Shown here one piece after another: positions 12,227 to 23,584 of a stretch of 64,000 bases of DNA (the stretch's first letter is position 1; every line of letters begins with the position of its first letter). The DNA comes from Euclidia mi (taxonomy: Eukaryota > Arthropoda > Insecta > Lepidoptera > Erebidae): the NCBI GenBank assembly GCA_944739405.2, contig OX123186.2, forward strand, positions 14,220,995-14,284,994, read 5' to 3'. The notes beneath the pieces were generated by a model, which had not been told where the DNA came from, did not search any database, and was given only the letters and a program-made list of their open reading frames with translations. The position numbers and the translations under genes are program-made.

Positions 12227-12698
12227 TATTTAATTGTTCAGGGTCATATAGGTCATACGCTCTGTTCACTAACGAGGACACAACGGAATCCAAGTGCCAC
12301 GGATGGTGGTGCGAGTTCGCGTTGAGATACCTGACGGTGTGTGTCGGTTTCCTATATACAGTGTGTCCAAGGGTACCATTATCTCTCACTGTCACTTTAA
12401 CGTCGAGAAATGGTAACGATCCGTCTACCTCCATTTCGAATGTGAATCGGATGTTCGAATGTATGGAGTTCAATTTGTCTGCGAATTGTTCTACGTCCTG
12501 CTTGTTGCCCTTCATGATGCAGAAGACATCGTCAACATACCTTTTCCATAGTTTCACATTTGACGCCTGCATGTCTATGGCTTCCTCAAAATGCTCCATC
12601 CAAATGTTGGCCATTACCGGTTCTATAGGGCTACCCATAGCTACTCCATCAATCTGGAGGTAATGTTGTCCACGATATAGGAAGTAGTTTCCATCCAA
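12144..12698 (-). pseudogene. Penelope-like RT fragment
   Basis: The peptide contains the class-typical motifs QIDGVAMGSPIEPVMAN, the catalytic KRYVDDVFCI and SLPFLDVKVT, then VYRKPTHTVRYL. It corresponds to palm motifs B to E. Motif A and the N-terminal domain are missing through truncation at the right edge. The frame ends at KKKHTPSEEERA just after a 9-A run on the coding strand (about 12174-12182), where the next frame takes over, so a homopolymer indel separates RT from the linker. The RT would have made cDNA primed at chromosome ends or nicks. Confidence 0.88.
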
Positions 12699-12708
12699 GC
12701 AGACCCGA

Positions 12709-13026
12709 CTAAATTATTTTCTATGAAGCCTTATTATGTTATTAGTAGGGTTCCTTGTGTGACTTTATCGCCCGGTATTGCTGGGCTTCTGTGGCTATTA
12801 GGCGGGTAGATTTCTTGTCCTTTCGTGTAAGAAAATTATAAATCTTTATGGAGGATTCTGTATGAACAAATGTTACTGAGATTGAATGTAAAATAGGATG
12901 GACTGCTGCCGAGCAATCTTCAAATAACAATAACTGTACTATGAAGTACATGAGAGTGTCTAAGGACTGCGTTGTATTTTTTGAACTGGTACTATAAGAC
13001 ACTAAAAGTTTGGATTCAATCTGTGC
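12709..13026. other. Spacer between two decayed elements
   Basis: The 86-residue minus-strand frame here (12742-13002) has no motif I recognise. It could be older element sequence. No support for a gene. Confidence 0.35.
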
Positions 13027-13044
13027 TCAGAGAACAATTATGGA

Positions 13045-13236
13045 TTAACACACTAATTGATACTTGATGGCACGGGCTGTTTCCGCAACTCCACGTCTTG
13101 GCGTGTATTTTGCGTGCGGGTGGGAATGGTGTCGACATTCGAGCCACCCCAGCTCTTCGAGGAAGGCCAGCAGACTCTTCAGCAGTCGAGGAGCAGGTGA
13201 GCTGCCATCGCGTCTGCTGCCATTCAGGCCCTGCAC
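13045..13236 (-). pseudogene. C-terminal tail of the I/LOA LINE ORF2
   Basis: The short peptide with LLAFLEELGWLE is the usual last segment of RNase-H-bearing LINE ORF2 proteins of this group (from memory). It is separated from the RNase H frame by the loss of the Cys/His-containing stretch expected in between. It carries no function alone. Confidence 0.55.
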
Positions 13237-13255
13237 AGCTGGCTGTCGGTGATAC

Positions 13256-13951
13256 CTATAGTAAATAGGTGTTTATTAAAGAATCCATGTCCTGTGTGAC
13301 TGTCCGCAGTTGTTGTTTAGACAGCCGGAGGATTTGTTTGGCTATTTTACCGACTACTGCGGGGAGAGCCTCCTTGGCCTGCCAACATGTTTCAATACCA
13401 ATCCAGGACTGGTTGTGTTGGGTCCTGGTCCTATTTCTTACCAGGATGTGATAAAAACCAAAAGGGAGGGGAATAATGGGCTCGGGTCCCAACACCTCTA
13501 AAGTGGCCCCTGTTCTGGCAAGTACGTCGGCTGCGTCATTCCCTCTTGAGCCACTGTGACCCTTGATCCATTGCAGTGTTAATTTGTTTTGTTTACCTAC
13601 CTCTGTTAGTTTCTGGTGGCATTCAAGCGTGAGTGCCAAGGTAATAGTATGGCTTTTGAGGGCTGAGAGGACAGCCTTACTATCTGAGAGGATCCTAATG
13701 GACCGTTCCCTTACGTCACGTGCCATGATTGCTGTGGCAGCTAGGATTATGCCCAAATATTCGGCCTGGTAGACCATGTTGTAGGCTCCCAGCGGTGCTG
13801 CGATGTTGATGTTTAGGTCCTCGGAGAATACTCCTAAACCCGTACCTGTATCCGTCTTAGACCCATCTGTGAAGATCGTGAGCTCGTTGTGGCCAACCGC
13901 TCCCTCATGTAGATCCTCGTACAGTTGGATTTTGTATTTCTTGACGAACAC
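13256..13951 (-). pseudogene. RNase H domain of the I/LOA LINE
   Basis: All four acidic positions of RNase H are visible in order: TIFTDGSKTDTG, QAEYLGIIL, RILSDSKAV and GNDAADVLA. This domain removes RNA from the RNA-DNA hybrid. After LRTVTQ the frame departs from the expected C-terminal tail and ends at LINTYLL. The tail end reappears downstream as LLAFLEELGWLE in 13045-13236, so the part in between has been deleted or replaced. Confidence 0.85.
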
Positions 13952-14363
13952 AAATTGTTTCGGTATTCGGTCACCAATGGCTTGTGTGAGAGGAACTTCT
14001 TTAAAGAGTGTATTTAAGTTGCTAGTGTGCGGTGTGTTAGTGTTTTTCCAGAACTTCAGAGCTCTTAGTCAGACCGCCAACATCGTTGCCTCCTGTTGTA
14101 TGAACAGGTGCAATGTAGACAGGTCCAGCAACACTTCGAGTGCCACTGTAGGTGTAGTTTTCATGCAGCCCGTAGCCGCTAGGCATGCAAGTGTTTGAAG
14201 CTTTTGTTGGCGGCCGATGTTAGGTTGGTCCAAGGCCACCACAATACTGCGCCGTAGCTTATCATAGGACGTATTATTGTAGGCCCCAGCGTTTATCTAT
14301 CATCTTCTTGCACTGCCAGAAGACGATGCTGGCTTTATTGAGCTTATTTTCCATGTGGCTGTT

Positions 14364-15254
14364 TCATGTCAATTTGCTGTCAAGAGTGACACCCAGGTAC
14401 TTTACCTCGGTAGACAGCTTGAGCTCTGTATTAAATAACCTGGGCAGTCGGTAAGTACCCAGCGCGCGTTTGTGTGTGACCATAACTAGTTCGGTCTTGG
14501 TCGGGCTTACTGATAATTTGTACTCATTACACCACCACTCTACTATGCGTAGAGTCTGTTGGGTAAGGTACACGTACACTGTACTAGTTACCTTACCTGA
14601 GGTGAGAATGGTCAGATCATCTGCATATCCTATTGTGTAAAAATATCTCGCGTTGAGTTTGTCTTTGAGTTCATTGATGACTAAGTTTCACAATAGCGGG
14701 GAGAGAACACCGCCCTGCGGGCAACCTTTAGTTATCAAGGCTGTCTGGGTGTCGCCGTACAGGCGCACTATCCTTTTGCTGAGCATGTTTTGGATCCACT
14801 GTATGAGCATCTGATCCACACCATGTATGGCTAGAGCGTTGCTTATGCTGGAGAAGTTTGTCTTGTCAAAGGCTCCTTCTATGTCAATTAAGGTGCCCAG
14901 ACAGATGCTTTTTTGTTGTATAGCAGCTTCTATCTGGTTCACGACCTGATGTAAGGCCGATTCCGTCGATTTCCTTGAGCTGTATGCATGTTGATTGGCA
15001 CATAGGGGTAGGTGCTTAAGTGCCCCACTTCTTAATTCCCTCTCGCATAGCCTTTTCAAGGCTTTAAGCATGAAGGAGGTCAGGCTTATTGGTCTGAAAT
15101 ACTTTGCATTGTTGTAGTCTGTTTCGCCTGGTTTTGGTATGAAAATTAGTTTGACTTCCCTCCAATTTTTCGGTACATATCTAAGGGCCAGGCTAGCCCT
15201 CATGATTGCCAGAAGTCTTTTACGGACAGGTTTACCCCCCATTGTAATAACCAT
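14364..15254 (-). pseudogene. Reverse transcriptase of the I/LOA LINE
   Basis: Motif A (GTLIDIEGAFDKTN) and motif B (KGCPQGGVLSPLL) lie in 14688-15254. An in-frame TGA follows the motif B block at 14686-14688, after which the same frame continues with GYADDLTIL (catalytic YADD) and then VSPTKTELVMV and VKYLGVTLDSKLT. The catalytic residues are all present, so decay is by stops rather than by loss of active site. A shift near 15255 separates it from the linker. Confidence 0.82.
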
Positions 15255-15646
15255 GGGAAGATGCCGTCTAGTCCGGCTGCTTTGAAAGGATGGAAGCTAT
15301 CGATGGCCCATCGGAGTTTTTCTTCAGTGACCACGGTGTTTGCGTGTCTCCACTCGTGTTCGGTCGCTACTATTAGTGTATCGTTCCACGTTATTACCGG
15401 GGTGAGGACTCAACCTGGGAAGTGTGTTTCGAGTAGGACGCGTCTTGTCTCCTCCTCCAATGTGGTGTATGTGTTATCCGGTTTACGGAGAGTACCTGGT
15501 GCAACCATCGGTTGCTAAGCCAGTAGTTTCCTTACCCGGTTTGCTTGGTGGCAAAATTCAATGCTCCAACAGAATTTCCTCCATCCCATGGTGCGTCTGA
15601 ATCTGAGGCATTTCTTGTAGCTTGATTTGGCCGCTTTATAAGCGTC

Positions 15647-16448
15647 TCAATCTTCGTCCGCGCTTGTGCTCATTGCCTTGTTTAGAGCCCTTCTTACCTT
15701 CTTGCGCTTGCGTTCAAGCTCAGCGCCCCGCCAGGGTTGTTTACCTGGGGTTGAGGGTAGAGTGGTTTCTGGGCAAGCTGCGTGGAAGCAGTCTAGCATC
15801 GACTTGGTCAGTGTACATACCTGCTCGTCGATCTGTTCATTGTCACCCAGTACCGTCGGCGTAGCAGTAAGGGTAAGTTTCTCTTTAAGTAATTGGACAT
15901 ACTTTGCTTTGTCAGTGTTGTGTGGTTTCTTGCGTGGCTGTGTGGGTTGTATAACGACTTCCATAGAGAAGCTGATCCATCTGTGGTCTGAGCACGATGC
16001 CTCTTTCGAGACGTGCCATCCCTTGAAGCGTTCAGCCGCTCCTTCTGTTGGGAGAGTTAAGTCGATAATTGTCTGACTACGTCTTGTGACGAAGGTGGGC
16101 TCCGTACCTGTGTTTAATTGGTACTCCGTACCTCTGTTGTTATTGCAGTTCATGCCCCACATTTGGTGGTGGGCATTGGAGTCCGTTCCTATTACGACCT
16201 CCGTTTTGGTTCTCTCGCACTGGTTAACCAGACGCGTGAGGTCGAACGGAGGCGGGTCTTCAGCGTCGGACATGTAGACCGATGCGAAAACAACCTAAAC
16301 TCCTTGGCTGCTGTGTTATTTCAATTTGTATCGCTGTGATGTCTCTGGAACAGAACTCCGTTAAAGCTTGGGCTCTGATGTTTTTAGTTGTCAGTATGCA
16401 GGTTCTTGGATGTGTCTGGTCAGTTGAAGAATAAATCTTACCTCCCAC
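15647..16448 (-). pseudogene. Endonuclease domain of the I/LOA LINE
   Basis: The N-terminal part (16260-16448) has RTCILTTKNIRAQAL. A frameshift near 16285 leads into the main frame (15647-16273), which contains IGTDSNAHHQMWG (catalytic Asp/Asn) and CSDHRWISF (SDH). The first motif of the domain is not found. The domain would nick DNA for target-primed reverse transcription. The end of the frame (KQPWRGAELERKRKKVRRA) is the conserved linker to the RT. Confidence 0.8.
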
Positions 16449-16458
16449 CGCACCGGGC

Positions 16459-17460
16459 TCAGGAGCAGGCTCTCATCTTCCGAGTTACCCTCAGCTGATG
16501 GCCCGAGCCCGACGCGGCCGGCTCTGACGGGCCGGGTTCTGCGTCACACCCTGGCTTGGTGTTTGAGTCCTGCTTGACTCGTGTGGAGTTGTCGTCGCAT
16601 CCCGGAGGATGGTCGACAAACTTACCTGAGGGGTCCCGGAACCTGACGTAGACGGCACCTACCCCCAACGCGAGGCGGCGCTCGTTCTTCATCAGGATCG
16701 GGACCTGTTCTTCTAGGACGCCCACTACCAGTAATCACCCACCTGACTGCCTTTCGGAGTGCAGCATCGACCATTTGTCAACCTCCAACCAGGGGTTCTG
16801 AAACTCCAGAGCGCGACTCACATCGCGCACGTCGTCCAAGAACCCCATGTTCGTCGGGTACGACAATGCCGCACCGCACTCCCTTCGGGGTCTCTTCCTG
16901 GCCCCTGACGTCCAGTTCGAAGCCCGGTGGTGGGACCAGGAGAGAGACTGCCTTCGTCAGCCAGGTACGCGTCGTCGCGGCGTAGGTTGCCTCGTCGGCG
17001 CACCAAAGTTTGAGGACCCCGTCCGCGTGCACGGGTTTCCCGGTGAATGCTCGAGCGGGGCGTTTGGGGGTTTTGGTCGACCAGGCATCACTCATGATCT
17101 TTCTCTGGAGCTCCCGGAGTACCTGGTCTACTCCTTCGGCAAGTTCCCTGTGCGTTTATGTGTTACTGCAACACCCAGGAATGCCTTAGAGGCCTGTGCG
17201 TAGGACTTACCTTGTATCCTGGAGGAGTCGAGGCGGGGCTTCTTGTGCTCCCCTCGAGGCGAGCTGGTCTCGTTGAGAGCACGTTTGGGCTCACCTCTTT
17301 TCTTGTTTTCGGCAGTTTTACCTGCCGCGTTTCCCGGTGGTGCTGGGGCTGGATGCCGTCTAGGGTGACCAGCCCGCTGCTTGGCGGCAGGCGGCTTCCC
17401 CATACTGCCTCCGGCCATCGTGCACCCCCCACTGCTAAGCGCAGGCTGCGCGCTGGTCAC
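16459..17460 (-). pseudogene. ORF1 (gag-like, DUF4780-type) of the I/LOA LINE
   Basis: Three adjacent frames make up the remains. The first (17128-17460) is rich in Ala, Pro and Lys. The second (16778-17095) contains LKLWCADEATYAATTRTWL and VPPPGFELDV, features I associate with the DUF4780 domain of lepidopteran retroelement ORF1 proteins. The third (16459-16725) contains VLEEQVPILMKNERRLALG. The protein presumably bound element RNA. No zinc knuckle is visible. Frame changes between the pieces show it is not functional. Confidence 0.65.
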
Positions 17461-17560
17461 ATTACTGGGACCTACGACAGCGGCCTGCTCCGCTGTTTTT
17501 ATTTTTATTTTAATCTTTATGCACTAAAGTGTACATGGGTGGACTTAATGCCATTAGGCA

Positions 17561-17885
17561 TTCTCTAACAGTCGACCTTTAGGTGATGCAGAAATAAATG
17601 TGGTAGGCATTGGAAGCAGTGTAGAAAGTCGAATACTGAAAAAAAGAAATATAATATATAAACCAGATACCTAATTTATTAGGTAATACATAATTATATT
17701 TATGCTTATAGTAGTCAGATAAATACTGCAACATATGAGTATATATAATAAATACATATTATAGATATCTAAATAAGTACTATGCATGTAAAAATACATA
17801 ATTATATAATATATATACACATATATATAATATACTATAACTGATGCGAATGATGTGCTGATTCCCTCAATCTACTAAATAGGAG
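17561..17885. other. AT-rich junction between two LINEs
   Basis: Low-complexity TATA-rich sequence at 17690-17840, probably containing the 3' tail of the minus-strand LINE at 17.9-21.8 kb. No genes. Confidence 0.45.
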
Positions 17886-18551
17886 CTATCGGACTTTCAT
17901 TTTGAATGCATAACGGTTGGTGGACATTCTGACTTCAGGAGGGAGCCTATTCCAAAACAGAACAGCTTGAACTATGAAGGAGGAATTGACAAAACCAGAA
18001 GTGTGAGTAGGACAAGCAAGAAGTAAATTATGAGAAGAACGAAGTTCCCTTTCATGAGTAGAAGAGATATATTGAAAGTATGTTTTTAGGTAATCAGGAG
18101 GAGAAGGGGCAGTAAGAATAGAAAAGAGAGTAGTAAGAGCATGCAAACTCCGGCGTTGACGTATGGGTAACCACTTGAGTTCGGAACGGAAAGCAGATAC
18201 GTGATCATACTTGTGAAGATTATAAATGAATCGAATGCAGTTACTTAGAAGTCGGTCATATTTGTTGAGATGTTCTGCATTCAGGTCATAATATCTCATA
18301 TCACCATAGTCGATTAAGGGAAAGATTAAGGTCTGCACAAGCATTGTCTTGGTTTTGGGAGGCAGAAAATTCTTGAGGCGATATAAGGCGCGGAGAGTAC
18401 CGGTGACTCTCTGACTAACACTAGTAACCTGGGCTAGCCAGTCGAGAGTGGAATCAATATGCAATCCTAGGTCTTTGACGACAGGACTAAACGGAATGAT
18501 TAGCCCATTAAACGTAGCAGGGTCGTTAAGTCTAGTCTGCGTATCATGCAT
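17886..18551 (-). pseudogene. C-terminal region of the same LINE ORF2
   Basis: The peptide begins in the thumb region (VVKDLGLHIDSTLDW) and continues with LIFPLIDYGDMRYYDL, ELKWLPIRQRRSLHAL and FWNRLPPEVR, the conserved C-terminal landmarks of CR1/Jockey-type ORF2 proteins. It ends at MKVR near the 3' end of the element. No zinc finger is evident. Confidence 0.8.
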
Positions 18552-18651
18552 TGACTACCTACGATTATAGCTTGACATTTGGCAGGATTGACATCAAGGC
18601 CGAAATCTTAGGACCATGCCAAAATCGTGTCCAAATCTCTGTTCACCTCTG

Positions 18652-19413
18652 CTATCGCCAAAGCCACGTTATCCACTCTCGCCTGGGAGTGCAGCTGCAA
18701 GTCGTCAGCGTAAAGATGATACAAACATTGAAGTCTAAGCTAAGGGTCAAGAGGTTAATAAAAATAGAGAAAACTAAAGGAGAGAGTATGCCACCTTGAG
18801 GGACACCAGAGCTAAGATCACGCCAACTTGATGAAATTTCATCAACGCGGACCGCCTGCTGACGTCCCTGAAGATACGTTGAGAACCATTCCAGTGAACC
18901 AGGCGAGATCAGAAGATGGGAAAGGATTGATAGAAGGATGTCGTGACTAACGGTATTAAAGGCGTTCGAGAAGTCAACCAAGGCCAACGCAGTGACCTTA
19001 GTCTCCTCCATACCCGCCCTAATATCGCCAGTCACTTTAAGGAGGGCAGAGGTAGTGCTATAGCTAGGTCTGAAGCCAGATTGCCAAGGACTCAAAAGCT
19101 TGTTTTGATGTACAAAACTGGATAGTTGCTTATGCACACTAGCTTCTAGCACTTTGGATAGGAAGGGAAGTATAGAGATAGGACGATAGTGTTTTGGGAG
19201 AGAAGGACTCTGGATTTTAGGCAATGGGATTACAAATGCTTTGCGCCACAAGGAAGGGAAGGTACCACTGGCTAGTGCAAAGTTGACAATGTGGGATATA
19301 GGAAAGGTGAGGTGATCAAGGAGAAGGGTGATCATACGACGGCTAATGCCATCGTATCCCACCGCGTTGGACTTGATGGAAAGGACAATCTTCTTGATCT
19401 CACTCGGTGTCAC
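18652..19413 (-). pseudogene. Reverse transcriptase of the CR1/Jockey-type LINE
   Basis: The frame contains YRPISILPFLSKVLE, SGFRPSYSTTSALL, motif A (LALVDFSNAFNTV) and motif B (SSGVPQGGILSPL). Motif C is not readable as ADD in this frame: the frame departs after INLLTLSLDF, so an indel lies just before the catalytic Asp pair. The neighbouring frame encodes the expected continuation. Dead copy. Confidence 0.8.
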
Positions 19414-20605
19414 TGGAGAAAACTAAAGGGAGTTGTGTCAGGCCGAGGCAGGCCAGCCACAAAATCAATAGTACGACGTCTGGTTTGGAGATCCAATTGA
19501 ATAGTAGAGGAGAAATGTTGGTTTAAATCCTCCAAACCAACCGTCATCTTAAAATCTGTGTGACGTTGCTTGCCAATACCTAGAGTCCCGAGGAACTTCC
19601 AGATATTGGCAGGGGATGAGGAATTTATGTTGTCTAGAATATGGCGGCGTTTAGCGTTCCGCACCATCTGGTTACACCGATTTCTTGCAGGCTTGAAGAG
19701 GTTCCAGTTTTCGTCAGACCGATCCCGTCGGAACTGCCGAAATGCTCGATCACTGCACCTCATTGCCATCTGTATACCTCTAGTCATCCACGGAGCCGGA
19801 GGACGTTTTATTTTTATTTTCCTGACGGGGGCATGTTTGTCGAATAAATTCAGGACTATGTTATTGAACGTATCTACCTTCTCATCCACAGTGGCAGCCG
19901 CCGTCACCTGATTCCAATTGAGTTCAGAGGCATCCGTTTCCAAACAGTCACGATCTATACGTCCAAAACAACGCAAGTGCAGTACCTTAGGACGGGGTTT
20001 AGGTGGTTTAAGGTTATAGGAAAGGAAGAGGAGATCATGGTGAGAAAAACCGGAAGCAGGGAATTGGCCATGTGAATGGACTAGGGAGGGGTCTGAGGTA
20101 ATAATTAAGTCTAGCCAAGTGTCCACACCTTCAATATTGTGGTGAGTAGAGCTAAGAGGAAGAGTGTGAAAACTGGCAGACTCAATTAATTTTTAGGAGT
20201 CGAAGGAAACGTGGAGAATCGAGGGCGAGTTCAGTGTTAAAATCTCCCATGATGATATGATGTGTGTATTCAGACCCTAAAGATTCCAGAATCGATTCGA
20301 GACTGGAGAAATAATTAACAGTGGGAGGACAGTAAACGACACCAAGGAGGGTTTGTGTTTGGGCAGCATTCTGAAATCAGAATGGCATGAACGTTAGTAT
20401 TACTGAAAGTGTCATACAAGTCACTGTAGTGACTAGGTACACTCTGCACATTGATATGACAGACATTCAAGAACTTCGATGTAGGTTGATCAAATGTACG
20501 CCTGACAAAATCACTAAGAGACTCTGTAATTGAACAAAAACTATCGTTACTTGAGGAACTAATGGATTCATGAGCTGAAAGGAAAGAATCATCATCAGAT
20601 AACAT
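19410..20605 (-). pseudogene. Endonuclease domain of the CR1/Jockey-type LINE
   Basis: The N-terminal frame (20315-20605) has a Ser-rich leader and KFLNVCHINVQSVPSHYSDL (catalytic Asn) with ILISEC (Glu). Between the two frames the translation reads IIMGDFNTEL (Asp/Asn), interrupted by a stop. The second frame (19410-20126) starts with DTWLDLIITSDPSLV, has FSHHDLLFLS in the place of the usual SDH, and continues with the linker region. The SHHD variant may be a substitution or a group feature. Confidence 0.75.
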
Positions 20606-21040
20606 ATAATAAAAATAATATAAAATAAATAATAAAAATAGATAGTAAAATATATATAGATATATAACTAATATGCAAATAAACTAGTTTATAAACCTAC
20701 TATATGGAAAAAAGCATGCATACGCTTATATGCTGTCCTTTATTGCTGCACCACCTGCCAGCAGACTCATACACAAAACATAATAAAAGTGAAGTGAAGA
20801 AACAAAACGCAAATAACAATAGGCAATTTTAAAGACATTTTTAGCGCGTTTCCGAATGCATTCTCTTATGTTAATACAAATGTCATCGAAAAGTTGATAA
20901 CTGTCAAAATATTAAAGTAAAACTTTTTGTAAACAAGACTTTAACTTAATAATAATTGAGGATGCGTTGAGGAATAAGTGATGATGTTAGTAAACGGTAA
21001 ACACAAGGATAACAGAGAAGCGAAAACATAAATATGTACA
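20606..21040. other. ORF1-ORF2 spacer of the minus-strand LINE
   Basis: AT-rich sequence with no long frame. It may contain an insertion, since the spacer is longer than most ORF1-ORF2 gaps. Confidence 0.4.
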
Positions 21041-21047
21041 GAAAATA

Positions 21048-21769
21048 CTATTTACGCGGCAAGTTTTTGGCATTCCCGGGTGCGCCAGAAGATGCAGGGT
21101 GCCCCGCACCGCTCCTGGTCTCTGATGAAGTGCTGCTCGAAGCTTTGGGATACCTCTGCATGAGCCCACTGAGCTCGTTCTCTGCAACTATCTTGTGGCG
21201 ACTACCATCCGACGCTTTTATGACGATATTGCTATCTTGGGTCCAACAATTTCTCAAGCCAAAATGTATCCGGGCCCTCCCAAATACAGCCTGACGTGCT
21301 TTTGTAAGGAATTCCCTTACTGATACCGACGACCCCTTTAAAGCAGTCTGGCGAACCGAACTAGTATAGGACGCTTGCTTTCTTTTTTGAGAGCGCCGAT
21401 TCGGTGGCAACTGCGGATGTCAGCGGCAGCGATGTCCTTCAGCTCCATTTTATTGTGCATAATACCCAGGATGGTGGCGACACAGTTCTCATTCTCGGCC
21501 TCGGACACACGTAAAAAGAGGAGGTCCTTATGTCGATGTCTTGCCTCCACAATGTCAAGCTGCTTTTGACATTCCTGTATTTGCTGACGAAGTAAGCCCA
21601 GCATGTTGAAGACCAGCTCACGGAAAGTCCGGATCTCCTCGGCAACGCGTGCTACAGAGTCTTTGTACGAGCCACCACTGTGTAACTGCGTTTCAAGAGT
21701 TTCCATCCTCTTCATAAAACTCTCTTCTAGGCTTTTTTGTGCGGACTCAATGTCTTGTAGTTGAGACAT
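21048..21769 (-). pseudogene. ORF1 with coiled coil and L1-ORF1p-like RRM domain
   Basis: The first ~90 residues form a heptad-rich coiled coil (SQLQDIESAQKSLEESF onward). An RRM-like segment follows with DLLFLRVSEAENENC and SCHRIGALK...RPILVRFA, resembling the L1 ORF1p (Transposase_22) family. Near 21355-21375 the frame shifts and continues as VREFLTKARQAVFG and IVIKASDGSRHKIV, the C-terminal domain. The protein would trimerise and chaperone RNA. The indel makes this a pseudogene. Confidence 0.75.
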
Positions 21770-21789
21770 AGTGGTTTATTTCACATTGT

Positions 21790-22200
21790 GTTTAGTGATG
21801 AGTGATACGAGTGTGTGAGTGAACTTTGAACTTCTTCGGCGGTCTGATCCTTTTTTGTGCCACTGCATAGACTCTTGCTTACTCTCAGGGTCATAGTGAT
21901 GAACTCACGTTTCATCACCAGTAACAATCCGATCGAAAATACTTTGTGGATTTTCACCACAGAGGTCCAAAAACTCCTTACAACAGTCAACTCGCACTTG
22001 TTTCTGTAGCGCGGTGAGCATTCGCGGCACCCATCTTGCACTGACCTTTGACAAATTCAGGCGCTCATGAAGGATTGTGTGAATGGTACCCACGGATAGT
22101 TTAGTCATTTCTGCTCATGTTTTCACTCTTACACGGGCATCTTCAGGTACAAGTTTTTCGACTAATTTGACGTTTTCTTCAGTAGCGGCATAAATTAGCC
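21790..22200 (-). pseudogene. Mariner transposase fragment
   Basis: Minus-strand translation gives VGTIHTILHERLNLSKVSAR, then WVPRMLTALQKQVRVDC and RIVTGDETW-type sequence: the second helix-turn-helix, the WVPRML linker and the region of the first catalytic Asp of mariner transposases. A preceding piece (EENVKLVEKL) gives the first helix-turn-helix region. The frame breaks between 22108 and the upstream piece, and the catalytic centre downstream is missing. No terminal inverted repeats found. Confidence 0.85.
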
Positions 22201-22480
22201 CACCAGCAACCCTAAATGAAATTTTGTATTTATACCCTCAAAGAGTGTCATTAACTAATGAGATAATTAAATTACCCTTATCATTAGTATATCACCTCGA
22301 TACCGAGAATACATTGGACTCCCCTCGTATGTACAGCTGGCAGGTGGTGAGTAGTACAACACTCAATTATTAGGTGTCATCAACACAGCTCACTATATAT
22401 TATGGTAACGGGGACTATGACGAACTATTTTTATGAAGTAAAATTTAAAAAATACTGATAATTAAAAATAAATTGAATTT
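22201..22480. other. Spacer between mariner fragment and LINE fragment
   Basis: AT-rich, no recognisable feature. Confidence 0.35.
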
Positions 22481-22491
22481 ATAAACTCGCA

Positions 22492-23520
22492 ATGTTGTGT
22501 TCACTTTTTCGGCACCTACCGCCAAAAAAATTTTGTAGAGGCAGCACCAGCGGCGGCAGCGGTTTGTGCAGCCTTCCGCCTTATTGCCAGGTGCTGTCTC
22601 TTGTTTTCATTTGCCCTTTTCTTCTTCGCAGAGCTGGTAGCAGCGGGGCCACTCGGTTGTGTAGTGGGCGGGTGTTGGACAGGATTGGTGGTCTTGCTCT
22701 TACCCTTGCCCTTGTGGTGACTTACCACTTGCCAGCCTGCTAAGGAGGAGTCGTCTTCCCGCTTGATTTCAAACGGGCTGACGATTGTACGGACGGGACC
22801 AGTACTAGCGTTAGCGAGCGCTGAAGTCTCGTCCTTGGGGATGGTTTAACACCTGCAGCCGAGGCCACGGCGTCAACCATCTGTTTGGTTTTGTTTGTTG
22901 CGGCGGGAACAGCTTTCGCTGCCTCCGTCGCAGTTGGGGTAATACTTGGAATTACGGTATCCATGCAAGTTTACTAAGACTTCATCCGTCTGGCTTCCCA
23001 CCCTCCATGGAGCCAATGCCTCCGCGAAATCGGGACCAAAGAGGGCGTGTTGCCTCACGGTCACATTACCGCCAGCGCCGCTCGGCTTAACCCCCCAGGA
23101 CTCCGTCATCCCCGCGTACGGCGCTCGATTGCGCAGGTCCTAGCGCAGGTGGTCAGCTTCTCTTACCCGTGACTTTTTACTACGAGCCCGCGCCCACCCG
23201 ACCACGAGGGGGCGTGGTGAAGAGATGTGTTCCTGGACGTGGATGTGTGCACGCATGTGTGTGCGTGTGTAATGTGCCTGTTGTTTGTGTTTCGGCTGAA
23301 GGTTTTGGTTGCATCCATTCCTGAAGGAACTGGACCAAGAACGGGCGGCAACCTCGAGAAGTATAGTCCACCAGCCTTGTCTAAGGGATCTTCGCGACCT
23401 GCGCTACCCCTGAGACCATTCGCCATTCCCTGCACCGGACTCAGGAGTGGGGAGTAGAAGTCAGTGCATTTCAGTGGTATTAAGTATGAGTTGACCTGCA
23501 CGGGCTTCCGCCCGTGGATG
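22492..23520 (-). mobile_element. 5' part of a LINE: leader and ORF1 fragments
   Basis: On the minus strand a leader beginning CACGGGCGGAAGCCCGTG (a short palindrome) is followed by three broken frames: 22873-23109, 22740-22964 and 22516-22728. They are rich in Ala, Pro, Lys and Thr like LINE ORF1 proteins (for example KKRANENKRQHLAIRRKAA). No endonuclease or RT follows. Identity as a retroelement rests on the leader style and composition, so it is tentative. Confidence 0.45.
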
Positions 23521-23584
23521 GATGCCCATGGATTAATACATCGATACCTTTGGGTAGAAAGGTCGTAAAAACCAAAACCCGACT

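Larger units (their letters stand above)
11524..12708 (-). mobile_element. Penelope-like element, 5'-truncated
   Basis: Reading on the minus strand, the end of a Penelope-type reverse transcriptase is followed by a GIY-YIG-type endonuclease, the diagnostic order for this class. The RT begins abruptly near 12708 without its N-terminal half. Homopolymer frameshifts and one nonsense codon show it is dead. Confidence 0.85.
13027..17560 (-). mobile_element. I/LOA-type LINE with RNase H, decayed
   Basis: On the minus strand the order is ORF1 (DUF4780-like), endonuclease, RT, RNase H and a short C-terminal tail. RNase H after the RT points to the I/LOA/R1 group; I lean to I/LOA from the style of the RNase H. 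It is split into many frames by stops and indels, with a deletion after RNase H. Confidence 0.8.
17840..21780 (-). mobile_element. CR1/Jockey-type LINE with an L1-like ORF1, decayed
   Basis: Minus-strand order is ORF1 (21048-21769), a ~440-bp spacer, endonuclease (19410-20605), RT (18652-19413) and the C-terminal domain (17886-18551). There is no RNase H. The clade within the CR1/Jockey group (for example Daphne or Crack) cannot be fixed by eye. Frames are interrupted but all parts are present, so this is a near-full-length dead copy. Confidence 0.78.

Noticed and set aside
12187..12663. 158-residue plus-strand frame
   Set aside because: Antisense shadow of the Penelope RT.
18943..19911. Plus-strand frames in the 18.9-19.9 kb region
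   Set aside because: Antisense to the minus-strand LINE endonuclease and RT.
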